Below, one piece after another: positions 5,583 to 14,203 of a stretch of 37,721 nucleotides of DNA; the first letter of the stretch is position 1, and every line of letters starts with the position of its first letter. Source of the DNA: an uncultured bacterium (GTDB taxonomy: Bacteria; Actinomycetota; Coriobacteriia; Coriobacteriales; Coriobacteriaceae). The notes below the pieces were generated by a model. It was not told the origin of the DNA and made no database searches. It saw only the letters and a list, made by a program, of their open reading frames with translations. The stretch covers positions 1 through 37,721 of the forward strand of contig CAJMRE010000020.1 in the NCBI GenBank assembly GCA_905215755.1, in the 5' to 3' direction. A program made the position numbers and the translations under genes.

Positions 5583-7943
5583 CTAAACGCGGCGCTTAAG
5601 CTGGGCTCCACCCTCGCCGGGCATCAGGCGGCGCGCGTCGTAGACCGAGTCAACGCTGCTGATGGAGGCTAGCAGCGGATCCAGCCCACTCGCGTCCGAG
5701 ATCTCGACCATAAAGCGTAGGGTTGCAATACCCTCGCGGTTGGTCGACGTGGCGGCAGAAAGGATATTGCCGCCCGCATCGCCAATGGCAATGGTGACAT
5801 CCTTGAGCAGGCCCATGCGGTCCAGGCACTCGACCACGATCTCGACCTGGAAGAGGGTGTCGGCAGCGCCGTCCCACTCCACTTCGATCATGCGCTCGGG
5901 ATGCTCCATAAGACCCTTGACGTTGGGGCAGTTGGCGCGATGCACCGAAACGCCACGACCGCGCGTGATGAAGCCGACGATATCGTCGCCCGTCACCGGA
6001 TTACAGCAATGCGCCAGACGGACCAGCAGTCCGCTGTTGCTCTCGCCCTTGACGATAATGCCGTTGCTGGCGCTCTTGCCACGCTTTTGCGGCTTGCGGT
6101 TGGAGCCGCGGGCCGGCTGTTTCACGACCTCGGCGATAGCCTCGGCCTTGGTGACCTGTTCCTCGGGCTTGGGGTCCAAGATTTGCTCGACCTTGTTACC
6201 CACAGCGCGCGGGGCAACCTTGCCGGCGCCGACGGCGGCAAACAGGTCCTCAAGCTGCTTGTAGTTAAACTGCTCCGCCACGGCGTTGAGCGCACGCGTG
6301 GATCGCGGCGTAGAGATGCCATACCCGCGCTTGCGCAGGTCCTTGGCCAGTATATCGCGGCCGGCAGCAGCGTCATCGTCTTTGGTCGCGGCGGCGAAAT
6401 AACGGCGAATCTTTGACTTGGCCGAAGGAGTCTTAACGATCTTGAGCCAATCACGCGACGGCTTGGAACTCTTGTTGGTCAGGATTTCAACGCGGTCGCC
6501 CGTCTTGATTTCGTGCGTGAGCGGGGCCACCGCACCGTTGATCTTAGCGCCGACGCAGTGGTTGCCCACCTCGGTGTGAACGGCGTAGGCAAAGTCGAGC
6601 GGCGTGGAGCCGGCACGAAGCGCCATGACCTCGCCCTTGGGTGTAAAGACAAAGATCTCCTGATCGAACAGATCAACCTTCAGCGAGTGCAGGTATTCCT
6701 TGGCGTCCGTAATCTCATCAGACGCTGCCCAATCGAGCGAATGTTTGAGCCAGTTAATCTGGTCGTCCAGACGCTGGGCATCATTGGTCTTAGACGCAGA
6801 CGATCCGCCCGACTTCTTATAGAGCCAGTGGGCGGCAATGCCGTACTCGGCCTGCTCATGCATCTCATAGGTTCGAATCTGAATCTCGAGCGGGCGGGCC
6901 GTGGGGCCGATAACCGTCGTGTGGAGCGACTGGTAGTTATTAACCTTGGGCATGGCGATATAGTCTTTAAAGCGACCGGGCATGGGGTGCCACAGTGTAT
7001 GCACCGCGCCGAGCGTGGAGTAGCAATCGCGCACCGAATGCGTGATGACGCGCAGTGCCACCAGGTCGTAGATCTCGGAGAACTCCTTGCCCTTGCGCTT
7101 CATCTTTTGGTAGATGGACCAATAGTGCTTGGAGCGGCCATTGATCTGGAAGCCCTCCAGGCCGATGCGGTTGAGCTCGTCGGTGAGCGTCTTGATGGTC
7201 TCGGCCAGATAGCGCTCACGGACCTCACGAGACTCCGCCACCATGCGCGCGATGCGCTGGTAGGCGTCGGGCTCAAGGTAGAAGAAGGACAGGTCCTCGA
7301 GCTCCCACTTAATAGAGCTCATGCCCAGACGGTCGGCCAGGGGCGCATACACGTCCATGGTCTCGCGAGCCTTAAACAGGCGACGGTCCTCACGCAGGGC
7401 TGCAAGGGTGCGCATGTTGTGCAGACGGTCGGCAAGTTTGACGATAATGACGCGGATGTCCTTGGACATGGCGAGGAACATCTTGCGCAGCGTAAGCGCC
7501 TGCTTCTCGTCCATGCTATCGACTTCGATGTTGGTGAGCTTGGTCACGCCATCGACGAGCTCGGCAACCGTATCGCCAAACAGGCCGGACACATCGGCGA
7601 GCGAGGTCTCGGTATCCTCGACGGTATCGTGCAGCAGCGCGGCGCACACCACATCGCAGTCCATCTTGAGATCGGCCAAAATGATGGCCACCTCGACGGG
7701 ATGGTTGATGTACATCTCACCCGAACGGCGCTTTTGGTTGCAGTGCTTCTCGGCAGCAAAGCAATAGGCCTGCTCCACCTTGGAGAAGTCGTCCTCATTC
7801 ATATATTTGAGGCACAGGCGCTCCAGCTTGTCGTAGCTGTCCGCCATAATCTCGGGCGGCAGCTCATCGGCATGCTTATAGTGCTCCATCTCCGAGAACG
7901 GTTGGAGGGTGGAATCATGGGCGGTACGGGCTGCGGCATCCAT
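5583..7943 (-). CDS. rel: Bifunctional (p)ppGpp synthetase/hydrolase (Rel/SpoT)
   Basis: This 786-residue Rel-family enzyme makes and degrades the alarmone (p)ppGpp in the stringent response. The domains are in standard order. The N-terminal HD hydrolase has His81 and the HDTVED motif (105-110), so hydrolysis should be active. The synthetase domain (about 250-375) has KHYWSIYQKMKRKG, EIYDLVALRVI, GRFKDYIAMPK and NYQSLHT. A TGS domain follows (about 430-490, FVFTPKGEVMALRAGSTPLDFAYAVHTEVG), then a zinc-finger-type HCCNPVTGD region and a C-terminal ACT domain (about 705-785). The start at 7943 has an AAGGGGA ribosome site. It begins 15 bp after the recJ-recQ stop codon, so the two genes are probably one operon. 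As the only long RSH in the window it is likely the main alarmone enzyme. Confidence 0.96.
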   Translation of the reverse strand: MDAAARTAHDSTLQPFSEMEHYKHADELPPEIMADSYDKLERLCLKYMNEDDFSKVEQAYCFAAEKHCNQKRRSGEMYINHPVEVAIILADLKMDCDVVCAALLHDTVEDTETSLADVSGLFGDTVAELVDGVTKLTNIEVDSMDEKQALTLRKMFLAMSKDIRVIIVKLADRLHNMRTLAALREDRRLFKARETMDVYAPLADRLGMSSIKWELEDLSFFYLEPDAYQRIARMVAESREVRERYLAETIKTLTDELNRIGLEGFQINGRSKHYWSIYQKMKRKGKEFSEIYDLVALRVITHSVRDCYSTLGAVHTLWHPMPGRFKDYIAMPKVNNYQSLHTTVIGPTARPLEIQIRTYEMHEQAEYGIAAHWLYKKSGGSSASKTNDAQRLDDQINWLKHSLDWAASDEITDAKEYLHSLKVDLFDQEIFVFTPKGEVMALRAGSTPLDFAYAVHTEVGNHCVGAKINGAVAPLTHEIKTGDRVEILTNKSSKPSRDWLKIVKTPSAKSKIRRYFAAATKDDDAAAGRDILAKDLRKRGYGISTPRSTRALNAVAEQFNYKQLEDLFAAVGAGKVAPRAVGNKVEQILDPKPEEQVTKAEAIAEVVKQPARGSNRKPQKRGKSASNGIIVKGESNSGLLVRLAHCCNPVTGDDIVGFITRGRGVSVHRANCPNVKGLMEHPERMIEVEWDGAADTLFQVEIVVECLDRMGLLKDVTIAIGDAGGNILSAATSTNREGIATLRFMVEISDASGLDPLLASISSVDSVYDARRLMPGEGGAQLKRRV

Positions 7944-7958
7944 CGAGGTCCCCTTCCC

Positions 7959-10900
7959 CTAGGCCCGCGGTACGATCGGGCGGTTAACTTTGGCTAGCAT
8001 ATCAGAAGCGCACGAATCAAGCGCCCAACTCCGGAAAGCCGAGAACTCCATGCGCGAGCGCAAGCCCTCCAAATAGCGGATTGACCTGCTCAATTGCACA
8101 CGGCCGGGGTTTTCGGCCATCGCAATGCGACGGGTGTCATCAAACCCCAAAACGCGACAGAAGCCAAGCTCTTCGAAGATTCCCAGACCGCTTGCCACCG
8201 AGCGCTCGTCAACCGGCGTGCGGGCATCGATGGCAAGGCACATCTGCGCGATGTCGATATCGCTCGCACTAAATGAGTCGGCTCCGGTCTTGCCGCGGTT
8301 GGAGCGCCACATAGTCTGCAGCGCGCGATAGAGCGTGACGAGCTCGTCGCGCTCGGGCGCGTAGCAGTCGAGCAGGCGCTCGTTAATGCGAGCGTCACGC
8401 GACGAATAGAGCAGGTGAATCACGGCAGGTTGCCCGTCGCGACCGGCGCGTCCGCTCATCTGGTTGAACTCAATGCTGCCAAACGGCATGTGATAGAGCA
8501 CGACATGGCGGATATCGGGCAGGTTCACGCCCTCACCAAAGGCAGAGGTCGAAACGATGCAACTGAGGCTTCCGTCACGAAACGCTTCCTCCACGCGGCG
8601 ACGATCGGAGCGCGCAAGCCCCGCGTTATAGAATGCGATGCGGGTCGCGCAATCGGGTACCCGCTTGCGCAGCGTCTTAGCAAGCGCCACGGACTGGTCG
8701 CGCGAGTTGACGTAGATGACGGTCTTCTCCCCCGTAGCCACGATTGACACCAGGCGGTTCTCGCGGCTCGCAAGGTCCCGGTCATCCTCGAGCCGCAAGT
8801 TCTCGCGCACCGTCTCGTCGACCACTGTACGGGTAATCGGTAGCACGCGGGCGAGCTCGGCCACAACCGGAGCCGTTGCGGTGGCAGTCGCGGCCAGAAC
8901 GACCGGGTCACCCAGGGCCTTGAGGATATCGGGCATGTCGAGATAGGCACTGCGGTCGCCGCCCTTGGCAAGACCGGCATGATGCGCCTCATCGATAACG
9001 ACAAACCCGATACGCCCCGAACGCGCAAAGCGGTCGCGGTGAATGGACAGGAACTCGGGCGTCGTGAGCACGATGCCGGTACGGCCCGAAGCCAAGCCGG
9101 CAAACACGTCATCGCGCGCCGCCTCCACGGTCTCGCCGGTCAGCACGCCAACGCCAATGCCAAGCGATGCCATCGTCGACGAGAGGTGATAGGCCTGGTC
9201 GGCAACAAGCGCACGCAGCGGATAGACAAAGATGCTCGCACGTCCGCGAAGCACCGCCTCACGCGCGGCATGTACATGGAAGATGAGCGACTTGCCGCGC
9301 CCCGTTCCCATAACGGCCAGAACACTTTGGTGATCGGCCAGGGCATCGAGCGCCTCGACCTGCGCGCGGTGCGGCTGGTTCGAGCCGATAAAGCTATGGA
9401 TAAGCGAGCGCGTGAGCTCGGTATAGGAAAGCTGGGCGAGCGTCTCGCGCTTGCGCGACTCCAGGCGCAGGCCAGAATCCGCCGGCTGCACGCCACGACG
9501 AAGCTCGCATGCCGGATCGTCGACGCCGGGCAGCGTGGTATCGCGGACCAGAACATCCTTGATCATGAGCTTGGGCTTCACACGCCCCTGCCAATGCTCG
9601 GCAACGGCCTCGAACACCAAGTCGACAGCGCTATCGCAGTTGATGAGCTTATCGATTTGCGGCACGCGGAACATAATGGCCGGCACGCTCGCGGCGCCAT
9701 CGGTCGCCACAAAGCGCATGTGCTCGCCGGTCTTACCCACCACGGCGCGATCGCACATCGTCACGCCCTCGGCAGCCAGCAGCGGCACCTTATTACCCTG
9801 GCCAAACGGCTCAAGGCGGGAAATCTGCTCTATAGTCTCGATATTCAGCTCGGAAAGGTCGACCGTGGCGGCAACCTCGTCGATGTCTTCAAAGTCCTCA
9901 GCGGGAATCTCCGATAGCACGGCGGAAAGGCGACGACGGAATTCATCGAGCTTGGATGCCTCGATGGTCACACCCACCGCACCGGCATGTCCGCCGCGAC
10001 GAATCAGCAGGTCGGAACAGCGCTCGACGGCGTCAAACAGGTTAACTTTGCCCACCGAGCGACCAGAGCCGCGCGCGATACCGTCCTCGATCGAGAACAG
10101 CAGCGCCGGCACGTGATAGCGGTTGGTCAGACGGCTTGCCACGATGCCCTTGACGCCCTCGTGCCAGCCTTCGCCGCCCACAACGATCGCGCGCCCGCCG
10201 TCATAGGTCTCCTCGACCTTTGCCATGGCATCGCGCGTGAGCTCCGCCTCGATCTCACGGCGCTGGCGGTTGATTTCCTCGAGCTCAGCCGCCAGCGCGC
10301 TTGCTTCGATGGGATTGCGGGCAAGCAGCAGGTCGAGCGCCAGCTTGGGATCGGCCATGCGGCCGGCAGCGTTTAAGCGGGGAATGAGCGAGAATGACAG
10401 GCCATCCGCCGTAATGCTCGAAAGGTCCGCCTTGGCAAGCGCGGCAAGCGCGATATAGCCGGGGCGAGCGGTTACGCGCATCTGCTGGATGCCCTCGGCA
10501 ACCAGCGCGCGGTTCTCGGGCGTGAGCGGCATCATGTCGGACACGGTGCCCAGCGCCGCGACCTCGATTAGCGAACGCCAATACGACGGCTTGCCCAGGC
10601 GCTCACCCAGGACTTGCACCAGCTTGAGCGCCACACCAGCACCGGCAAGCTCGCGCGAGGGGCCCTCGTCCTCGAGCTTGGGGTCGGTCAGGGGCACACC
10701 CTGCGGCACCTGGTCGGAGGGCTCGTGATGGTCCGTGACCACCAAATCGATCCCCAGGTCCTCCAAATAGGAAACCTCTTCCTTGGCGGCAATGCCGTTA
10801 TCGACGGTCACGATCAGCTGGGGGCGAGCGAGCTCGTTAACGCGGTCGAGTGCCGCGCGCGAAAGACCGTAGCCCTCATCAAAGCGATGCGGAATAAACG

Positions 10901-11246
10901 GCGTGACATCGGCGCCAAACGTGCGCAGCGCCTCGGTCAACAGGCAGGTCGACGTAATACCGTCAACGTCAAAATCGCCAAAGACTGCAATGTGCTCGTG
11001 GTTGCGAATAGCACGCTCGACGCGGTCGGCAACGACCGACATGCCCGGGATAATGAGTGGATCGGCCCAGTCGCGATCGAGCGAAGGCGTCAAAAACAAT
11101 TGGCCCTCTTTGATGGAGCCAATGCCGTGCGCGACCATAATGCGCGCCACCAGCCCGGGAATGCCCAGACCAGCCGAAAGCTCCTTTTCGAGCTCGGGGT
11201 TTTGCTGAGCGACCGCCCAGCGATGCGTCGTCTTAAGCGATGACAT
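7959..11246 (-). CDS. recJ: RecJ exonuclease fused to RecQ-type helicase
   Basis: This 1095-residue fusion is about twice the size of ordinary RecJ. The N-terminal half is a single-strand-specific 5'-3' exonuclease of the DHH family: GDFDVDG (90-96), VTVDNG (147-151) and the DHH motif TDHHEP (Asp172-His173-His174). The DHHA1 motif RRGGHAGAVG and an OB-type region follow to about residue 560. The C-terminal half is an SF2 helicase with Walker A MGTGRGKS (Lys652), DEAH (752-755), ATATAT, STSAFGEGVNLPD and QMSGRAGRDG, as in RecQ. The pairing joins DNA unwinding and resection in one chain, functions that act together in RecF-pathway repair. The ATG at 11246 matches the usual RecJ N-terminus; a GTG at 11291 would add 15 residues. 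Rel follows after 15 bp. Confidence 0.92.
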   Translation of the reverse strand: MSSLKTTHRWAVAQQNPELEKELSAGLGIPGLVARIMVAHGIGSIKEGQLFLTPSLDRDWADPLIIPGMSVVADRVERAIRNHEHIAVFGDFDVDGITSTCLLTEALRTFGADVTPFIPHRFDEGYGLSRAALDRVNELARPQLIVTVDNGIAAKEEVSYLEDLGIDLVVTDHHEPSDQVPQGVPLTDPKLEDEGPSRELAGAGVALKLVQVLGERLGKPSYWRSLIEVAALGTVSDMMPLTPENRALVAEGIQQMRVTARPGYIALAALAKADLSSITADGLSFSLIPRLNAAGRMADPKLALDLLLARNPIEASALAAELEEINRQRREIEAELTRDAMAKVEETYDGGRAIVVGGEGWHEGVKGIVASRLTNRYHVPALLFSIEDGIARGSGRSVGKVNLFDAVERCSDLLIRRGGHAGAVGVTIEASKLDEFRRRLSAVLSEIPAEDFEDIDEVAATVDLSELNIETIEQISRLEPFGQGNKVPLLAAEGVTMCDRAVVGKTGEHMRFVATDGAASVPAIMFRVPQIDKLINCDSAVDLVFEAVAEHWQGRVKPKLMIKDVLVRDTTLPGVDDPACELRRGVQPADSGLRLESRKRETLAQLSYTELTRSLIHSFIGSNQPHRAQVEALDALADHQSVLAVMGTGRGKSLIFHVHAAREAVLRGRASIFVYPLRALVADQAYHLSSTMASLGIGVGVLTGETVEAARDDVFAGLASGRTGIVLTTPEFLSIHRDRFARSGRIGFVVIDEAHHAGLAKGGDRSAYLDMPDILKALGDPVVLAATATATAPVVAELARVLPITRTVVDETVRENLRLEDDRDLASRENRLVSIVATGEKTVIYVNSRDQSVALAKTLRKRVPDCATRIAFYNAGLARSDRRRVEEAFRDGSLSCIVSTSAFGEGVNLPDIRHVVLYHMPFGSIEFNQMSGRAGRDGQPAVIHLLYSSRDARINERLLDCYAPERDELVTLYRALQTMWRSNRGKTGADSFSASDIDIAQMCLAIDARTPVDERSVASGLGIFEELGFCRVLGFDDTRRIAMAENPGRVQLSRSIRYLEGLRSRMEFSAFRSWALDSCASDMLAKVNRPIVPRA

Positions 11247-11354
11247 AGGCGCCCACCCCCGATAGGGGCAGGTCGCCGCGATACCTCTCACGGTTCATAG
11301 CGATGAGTCCTCTGTGTATGCCCGCTTCGGCAGGCAGATCTGTTGAACGGATTT

Positions 11355-11360
11355 ATTATA
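11355..11360 (-). promoter_or_regulatory. -10 box of the recJ-rel operon promoter
   Basis: On the minus strand a consensus TATAAT lies about 110 bp before the recJ ATG, in the gap shared with the divergent transporter gene. The matching -35 box is weak, so the promoter assignment is tentative. Confidence 0.45.
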
Positions 11361-11520
11361 CCGTGCGGCGCGGACGCAAATCGCCGCAGCACGCCGCGGT
11401 TTCGGTAAACGATGCCGGTAATAGCCTCGAAATAATCGAGCGTTTCAGCCGCACGGACGCATACGAGCGTCTAGCATATCCATACAAACGAGTTCGCGGA
11501 TAAAGGGAGTCACGGGACAT

Positions 11521-12519
11521 ATGAAGCAATGGACTGGACTGGGAAAGTTCCTCGCGGGGCATATGCAGGTCATCGTTCCGATTTGCGTGGCGCTCGGCGT
11601 GCTCTTTCCCCAGCAGATTGGCGTGCTCAAGCCCATTGTTCCCGCCCTCTTCGCCTTTATGACGTTTCAGGGTGCGCTCAGCAACACCTTCCACCAGGTA
11701 GCCGAGGTGTTCCGCCGTCCCCTGCACCTGATTTTGGCACTGCTCGTCTCGGCGGCGCTTATTCCCATCGCGGCCTATGCCATGGGATCGTTATTCTTTG
11801 GCTCCAATCCCAACCTTGTCTGCGGCATCGTGCTCGAGTACAGCGTACCCGTGGCGGTCACTGCCTTTATGTGGATTAGCATGTTCGGCGGCAACGGCCC
11901 GCTCGCGCTCACCATCATCCTGACGTCCTCGGTTATCTCCCCTGTGACGATTCCGCTCACGCTCAAGCTCCTGCTGGGCGCCACCGTCTCGATCGATGTG
12001 CCGAGCATGATGCAAGACATGGCCTTTATGATCGCCATCCCCGCCGTGCTCGGCATCGTGATCAACGAGCTCACGCGCGGATGGGGGCACGAAAAACTCT
12101 CCCCCGTGCTCTCGCCCGCCTGCAAATTCATGATGATGGGCGTTATCGCCTCCAACTCCACCGCCATGAGCGAGTACGTGCTGCACATGAACGCGGTGCG
12201 CTTGGAAGTCGCCCTCTTTATTTTGGTCTTCGCCATCAGTGGCTTTGTCGTCGGTTTTCTGGTCGCCCATACGCTGCATCTGCCATATAGCGAGACGACC
12301 ACCATGTGCTTTACCTGCGGCATGCGTAACATCTCTTCGGGCGCCGTCATCGCCACGCAGTACTTTCCGGGCGAAGTCGTGTTTCCCGTCATGTGCGGAA
12401 CGCTGTTTCAGCAGGTACTCGCCTCGCTTATCGGGCATCTCTTTGAGCGTCTGACCGGCGAGGAGCGCGCCGCCCAGCGCAAGCGGGTCGAGGCCGGCCG
12501 CGACGCCATGGGACGCTAG
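11521..12519 (+). CDS. Bile acid:sodium symporter (BASS) family transporter
   Basis: A 332-residue integral membrane protein with about nine or ten hydrophobic segments. The pattern fits the BASS superfamily (FMTFQGALSNTF near the N-terminus; TCGMRNISSGAVIATQYFP in the C-terminal half, equivalent to the conserved crossing-helix motif of sodium-dependent members). Family members import bile acids, pantoate, pyruvate or other organic anions with sodium. The substrate cannot be told from sequence. Bile acids would be plausible for a gut bacterium, but that is speculation. The start ATG has AAGGGAG upstream. The gene is divergent from recJ and convergent with the DUF4931 gene. Confidence 0.82.
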   Translation: MKQWTGLGKFLAGHMQVIVPICVALGVLFPQQIGVLKPIVPALFAFMTFQGALSNTFHQVAEVFRRPLHLILALLVSAALIPIAAYAMGSLFFGSNPNLVCGIVLEYSVPVAVTAFMWISMFGGNGPLALTIILTSSVISPVTIPLTLKLLLGATVSIDVPSMMQDMAFMIAIPAVLGIVINELTRGWGHEKLSPVLSPACKFMMMGVIASNSTAMSEYVLHMNAVRLEVALFILVFAISGFVVGFLVAHTLHLPYSETTTMCFTCGMRNISSGAVIATQYFPGEVVFPVMCGTLFQQVLASLIGHLFERLTGEERAAQRKRVEAGRDAMGR

Positions 12520-12536
12520 ACTGTCCGCAGTGCGCG

Positions 12537-12562
12537 GGCGCTCACTTTACGATGTGAGCGCC
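12537..12562. terminator. Hairpin between convergent genes
   Basis: A perfect 9-bp stem GGCGCTCAC / GTGAGCGCC with an 8-nt loop lies between the BASS transporter gene (+) and the DUF4931 gene (-), and overlaps the stop codon of the latter. No T-run follows on either strand, so it may act only as a transcript end stabiliser. Confidence 0.35.
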
Positions 12563-13347
12563 TCAAGATGTGCGCGGAGTCGTTCTGCATCGACATCGAG
12601 CGTGGTCTCAGCATTGACCTGAGCCAGCCGATACCCGACAAAGTAGGGCGAAACCACCCAACGCGGCAGCGCCTTGGCAATGGTCCGACCGCCCAGGTGA
12701 TAGAAGAACAGGTTGTACGACTCTGCGCGACCACCGTGGTGCTCGTTCAGGATATAGCGCAGAGCTACCTGGATCGCATCGGCGAAGAGATCCGCCTCGG
12801 CTTGGTCTCTCGTGTCATCGCTGGCGGCGATTCCCTGCGGAGCTGAAACGTTGATCTCAAAGAACCCCATGATCGGTTCGGTTGAGATATTGACCGAGAT
12901 TCTCCCCTGTTGCCAGACATTGATACCTTCGAAATTGGCGGAAACCAGCGAAGCATAGCCGTCTTCCTGCTCCAAACCCACAATCTGCATGTGCGGATGG
13001 ACCAGACTGCCGCCCGAAAGCGGACCCTTGTTCTTGTACATGAGCACGCTTCGATACTGCTGCGAGTCGATCATCCGCCGCCAGCAACCCAGAGCAAACC
13101 GCATCACATGGTGGAGTTCATCCGGCTCATAGGTCACCAGGTCGGCATCGTGATCGGCCGACTCGATCAGCACGGTTTGATGGGTGGCGCGCAGGGTTTT
13201 GAACTTATTCTCGAGCCAGATGCAGTCACCGTCGCGCTGGATGATGTTGGTGAGCCCCTCCGTGTTGCAAAAGGGGCACGCGGTACCGGGGCGACGGTTG
13301 TCGTCGGGCTTGCCGCTCGCCTGCTGAACATCGAATACAAGCGCCAC
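12547..13347 (-). CDS. DUF4931 protein, galactose-1-phosphate uridylyltransferase-like
   Basis: This 266-residue protein resembles the GalT branch of the HIT superfamily annotated as DUF4931. Visible features are a metal-binding CPFCNTEG near the N-terminus, the histidine motif SGGSLVHPHMQIVG (HPH in the position of the GalT nucleotidyl-transfer histidines) and NLFFYHLGGRT in the C-terminal half. Enzymes of this type transfer nucleotides to sugar phosphates or related acceptors; the substrate here is unknown. It starts 3 bp after the stop of the cutC-like gene, so the two are translationally close and probably share one transcript. Confidence 0.78.
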   Translation of the reverse strand: MALVFDVQQASGKPDDNRRPGTACPFCNTEGLTNIIQRDGDCIWLENKFKTLRATHQTVLIESADHDADLVTYEPDELHHVMRFALGCWRRMIDSQQYRSVLMYKNKGPLSGGSLVHPHMQIVGLEQEDGYASLVSANFEGINVWQQGRISVNISTEPIMGFFEINVSAPQGIAASDDTRDQAEADLFADAIQVALRYILNEHHGGRAESYNLFFYHLGGRTIAKALPRWVVSPYFVGYRLAQVNAETTLDVDAERLRAHLEALTS

Positions 13348-13350
13348 GGG

Positions 13351-14028
13351 CTACACCTCCAGCGGTACGATCCTTGTGCCATGGAGCTCGGAGACGCCCA
13401 GTGCCGCCGCCACGGTATCGCGGTTGGCCGTGGAAATGCCGCCGCCGGGAAGGATGGTCAAGCTGTCGCCCGCATACTCGATCAAGCGGGCCAGGTTTTC
13501 GAAGTTGTCCTCGATCGGCGTACCGGCAGCGCCACCATGCGTCAGGATGCGTGTGATGCCGCAGTCGGCGAGTGTGTCAATCGCGTCGAGCTGAGCCTCG
13601 GGCGAGAGCTGGTCAAATGCCATGTGGAAGGTGATGTCGATGGGCTCACGCTTACATTCCTCGGTCGCGCAGCCCGCAGCCATCACGAGGGCGCCAAGCG
13701 TAAGCTCGTCGAGCGCCCATCCGCCAGCGCAGGGCTTGCAGCAGCCAAAGACCAAGCCGTCAACGCCGGCGCTCACGGCAAGGCCCAGGTCCATCTCCAT
13801 CATACGCAACTCGTCCTGGTTGTAGTGAAAGTCGCCGCCACGCGGACGGATCATGCACATCACCCGTGCATCGTGTTCGTGGGCATAGTTGGTCGTAGCG
13901 CTGATAACGCCGGCCGAAGGCGTGGTGCCGCCAACGGCAAGGTTGTCGCACAGCTCGATACGCCTTGCACCGGCATCGATAGCCGCCGGCACCCGCTCAA
14001 AGTTCTCGGCACAAAACTCGTACAGCAT
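13351..14028 (-). CDS. cutC: CutC family protein
   Basis: A 225-residue TIM-barrel protein of the CutC family. Visible motifs are FCAENFERVPAAIDAGARRIELCDNLAVGGTTPS at the N-terminus, MIRPRGGDFHY, THGGAAGTP and ILPGGGI. CutC was named for copper homeostasis in E. coli, but the copper role is disputed and the biochemical activity is uncertain. The ATG at 14028 is preceded by GGGGG at good spacing; the longer frame to 14085 lacks a ribosome site. It is followed after 3 bp by the DUF4931 nucleotidyltransferase-like gene, which hints at a joint role, possibly in sugar or nucleotide metabolism. Confidence 0.88.
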   Translation of the reverse strand: MLYEFCAENFERVPAAIDAGARRIELCDNLAVGGTTPSAGVISATTNYAHEHDARVMCMIRPRGGDFHYNQDELRMMEMDLGLAVSAGVDGLVFGCCKPCAGGWALDELTLGALVMAAGCATEECKREPIDITFHMAFDQLSPEAQLDAIDTLADCGITRILTHGGAAGTPIEDNFENLARLIEYAGDSLTILPGGGISTANRDTVAAALGVSELHGTRIVPLEV

Positions 14029-14086
14029 AGATAGACCCCCAAAGGCAGCAGATGTTTTCCGACGGGCATTGTCACACATCCCCATG

Positions 14087-14155
14087 AAGTTGCGGTGGAA
14101 TAGGGACTGTTTTGGCCTCTTAGACTCCCATTTAGTCCCTATTCCACCGCAACTT
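14087..14155. repeat. Perfect 22-bp inverted repeat with 25-nt centre
   Basis: The arm AAGTTGCGGTGGAATAGGGA plus CT (14087-14108) is repeated exactly in inverted form at 14134-14155. It lies between the cutC gene start and the liv terminator. A perfect palindrome of this length outside a gene suggests a palindromic mobile-type element or a structured RNA. It has no T-run and is separate from the neighbouring terminator. Confidence 0.85.
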
Positions 14156-14193
14156 AAAAGGGGGCGCTGACCGGGTTGGTCAGCGCCCCCTTT
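14156..14193 (-). terminator. Terminator of the liv operon
   Basis: GGGGGCGCTGACC / GGTCAGCGCCCCC form a 13-bp hairpin (14160-14190). On the minus strand, TTTT follows at 14156-14159, about 14 bp after the livF stop. The plus strand has TTT on the other side, so it may act in both directions. Confidence 0.85.
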
Positions 14194-14203
14194 GTTGAAT
14201 GGA

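Noticed and set aside
6513..7997. 494-codon open frame antisense to rel
   Set aside because: Rel is complete on the other strand with all motifs; the antisense protein has no domain.
11292..11520. Small gene between recJ and the BASS transporter
   Set aside because: Short frames exist on both strands but lack ribosome sites and overlap the divergent promoter region.
12910..14034. 374-codon plus-strand frame over cutC and the DUF4931 gene
   Set aside because: Antisense to two recognised genes and without a plausible domain.
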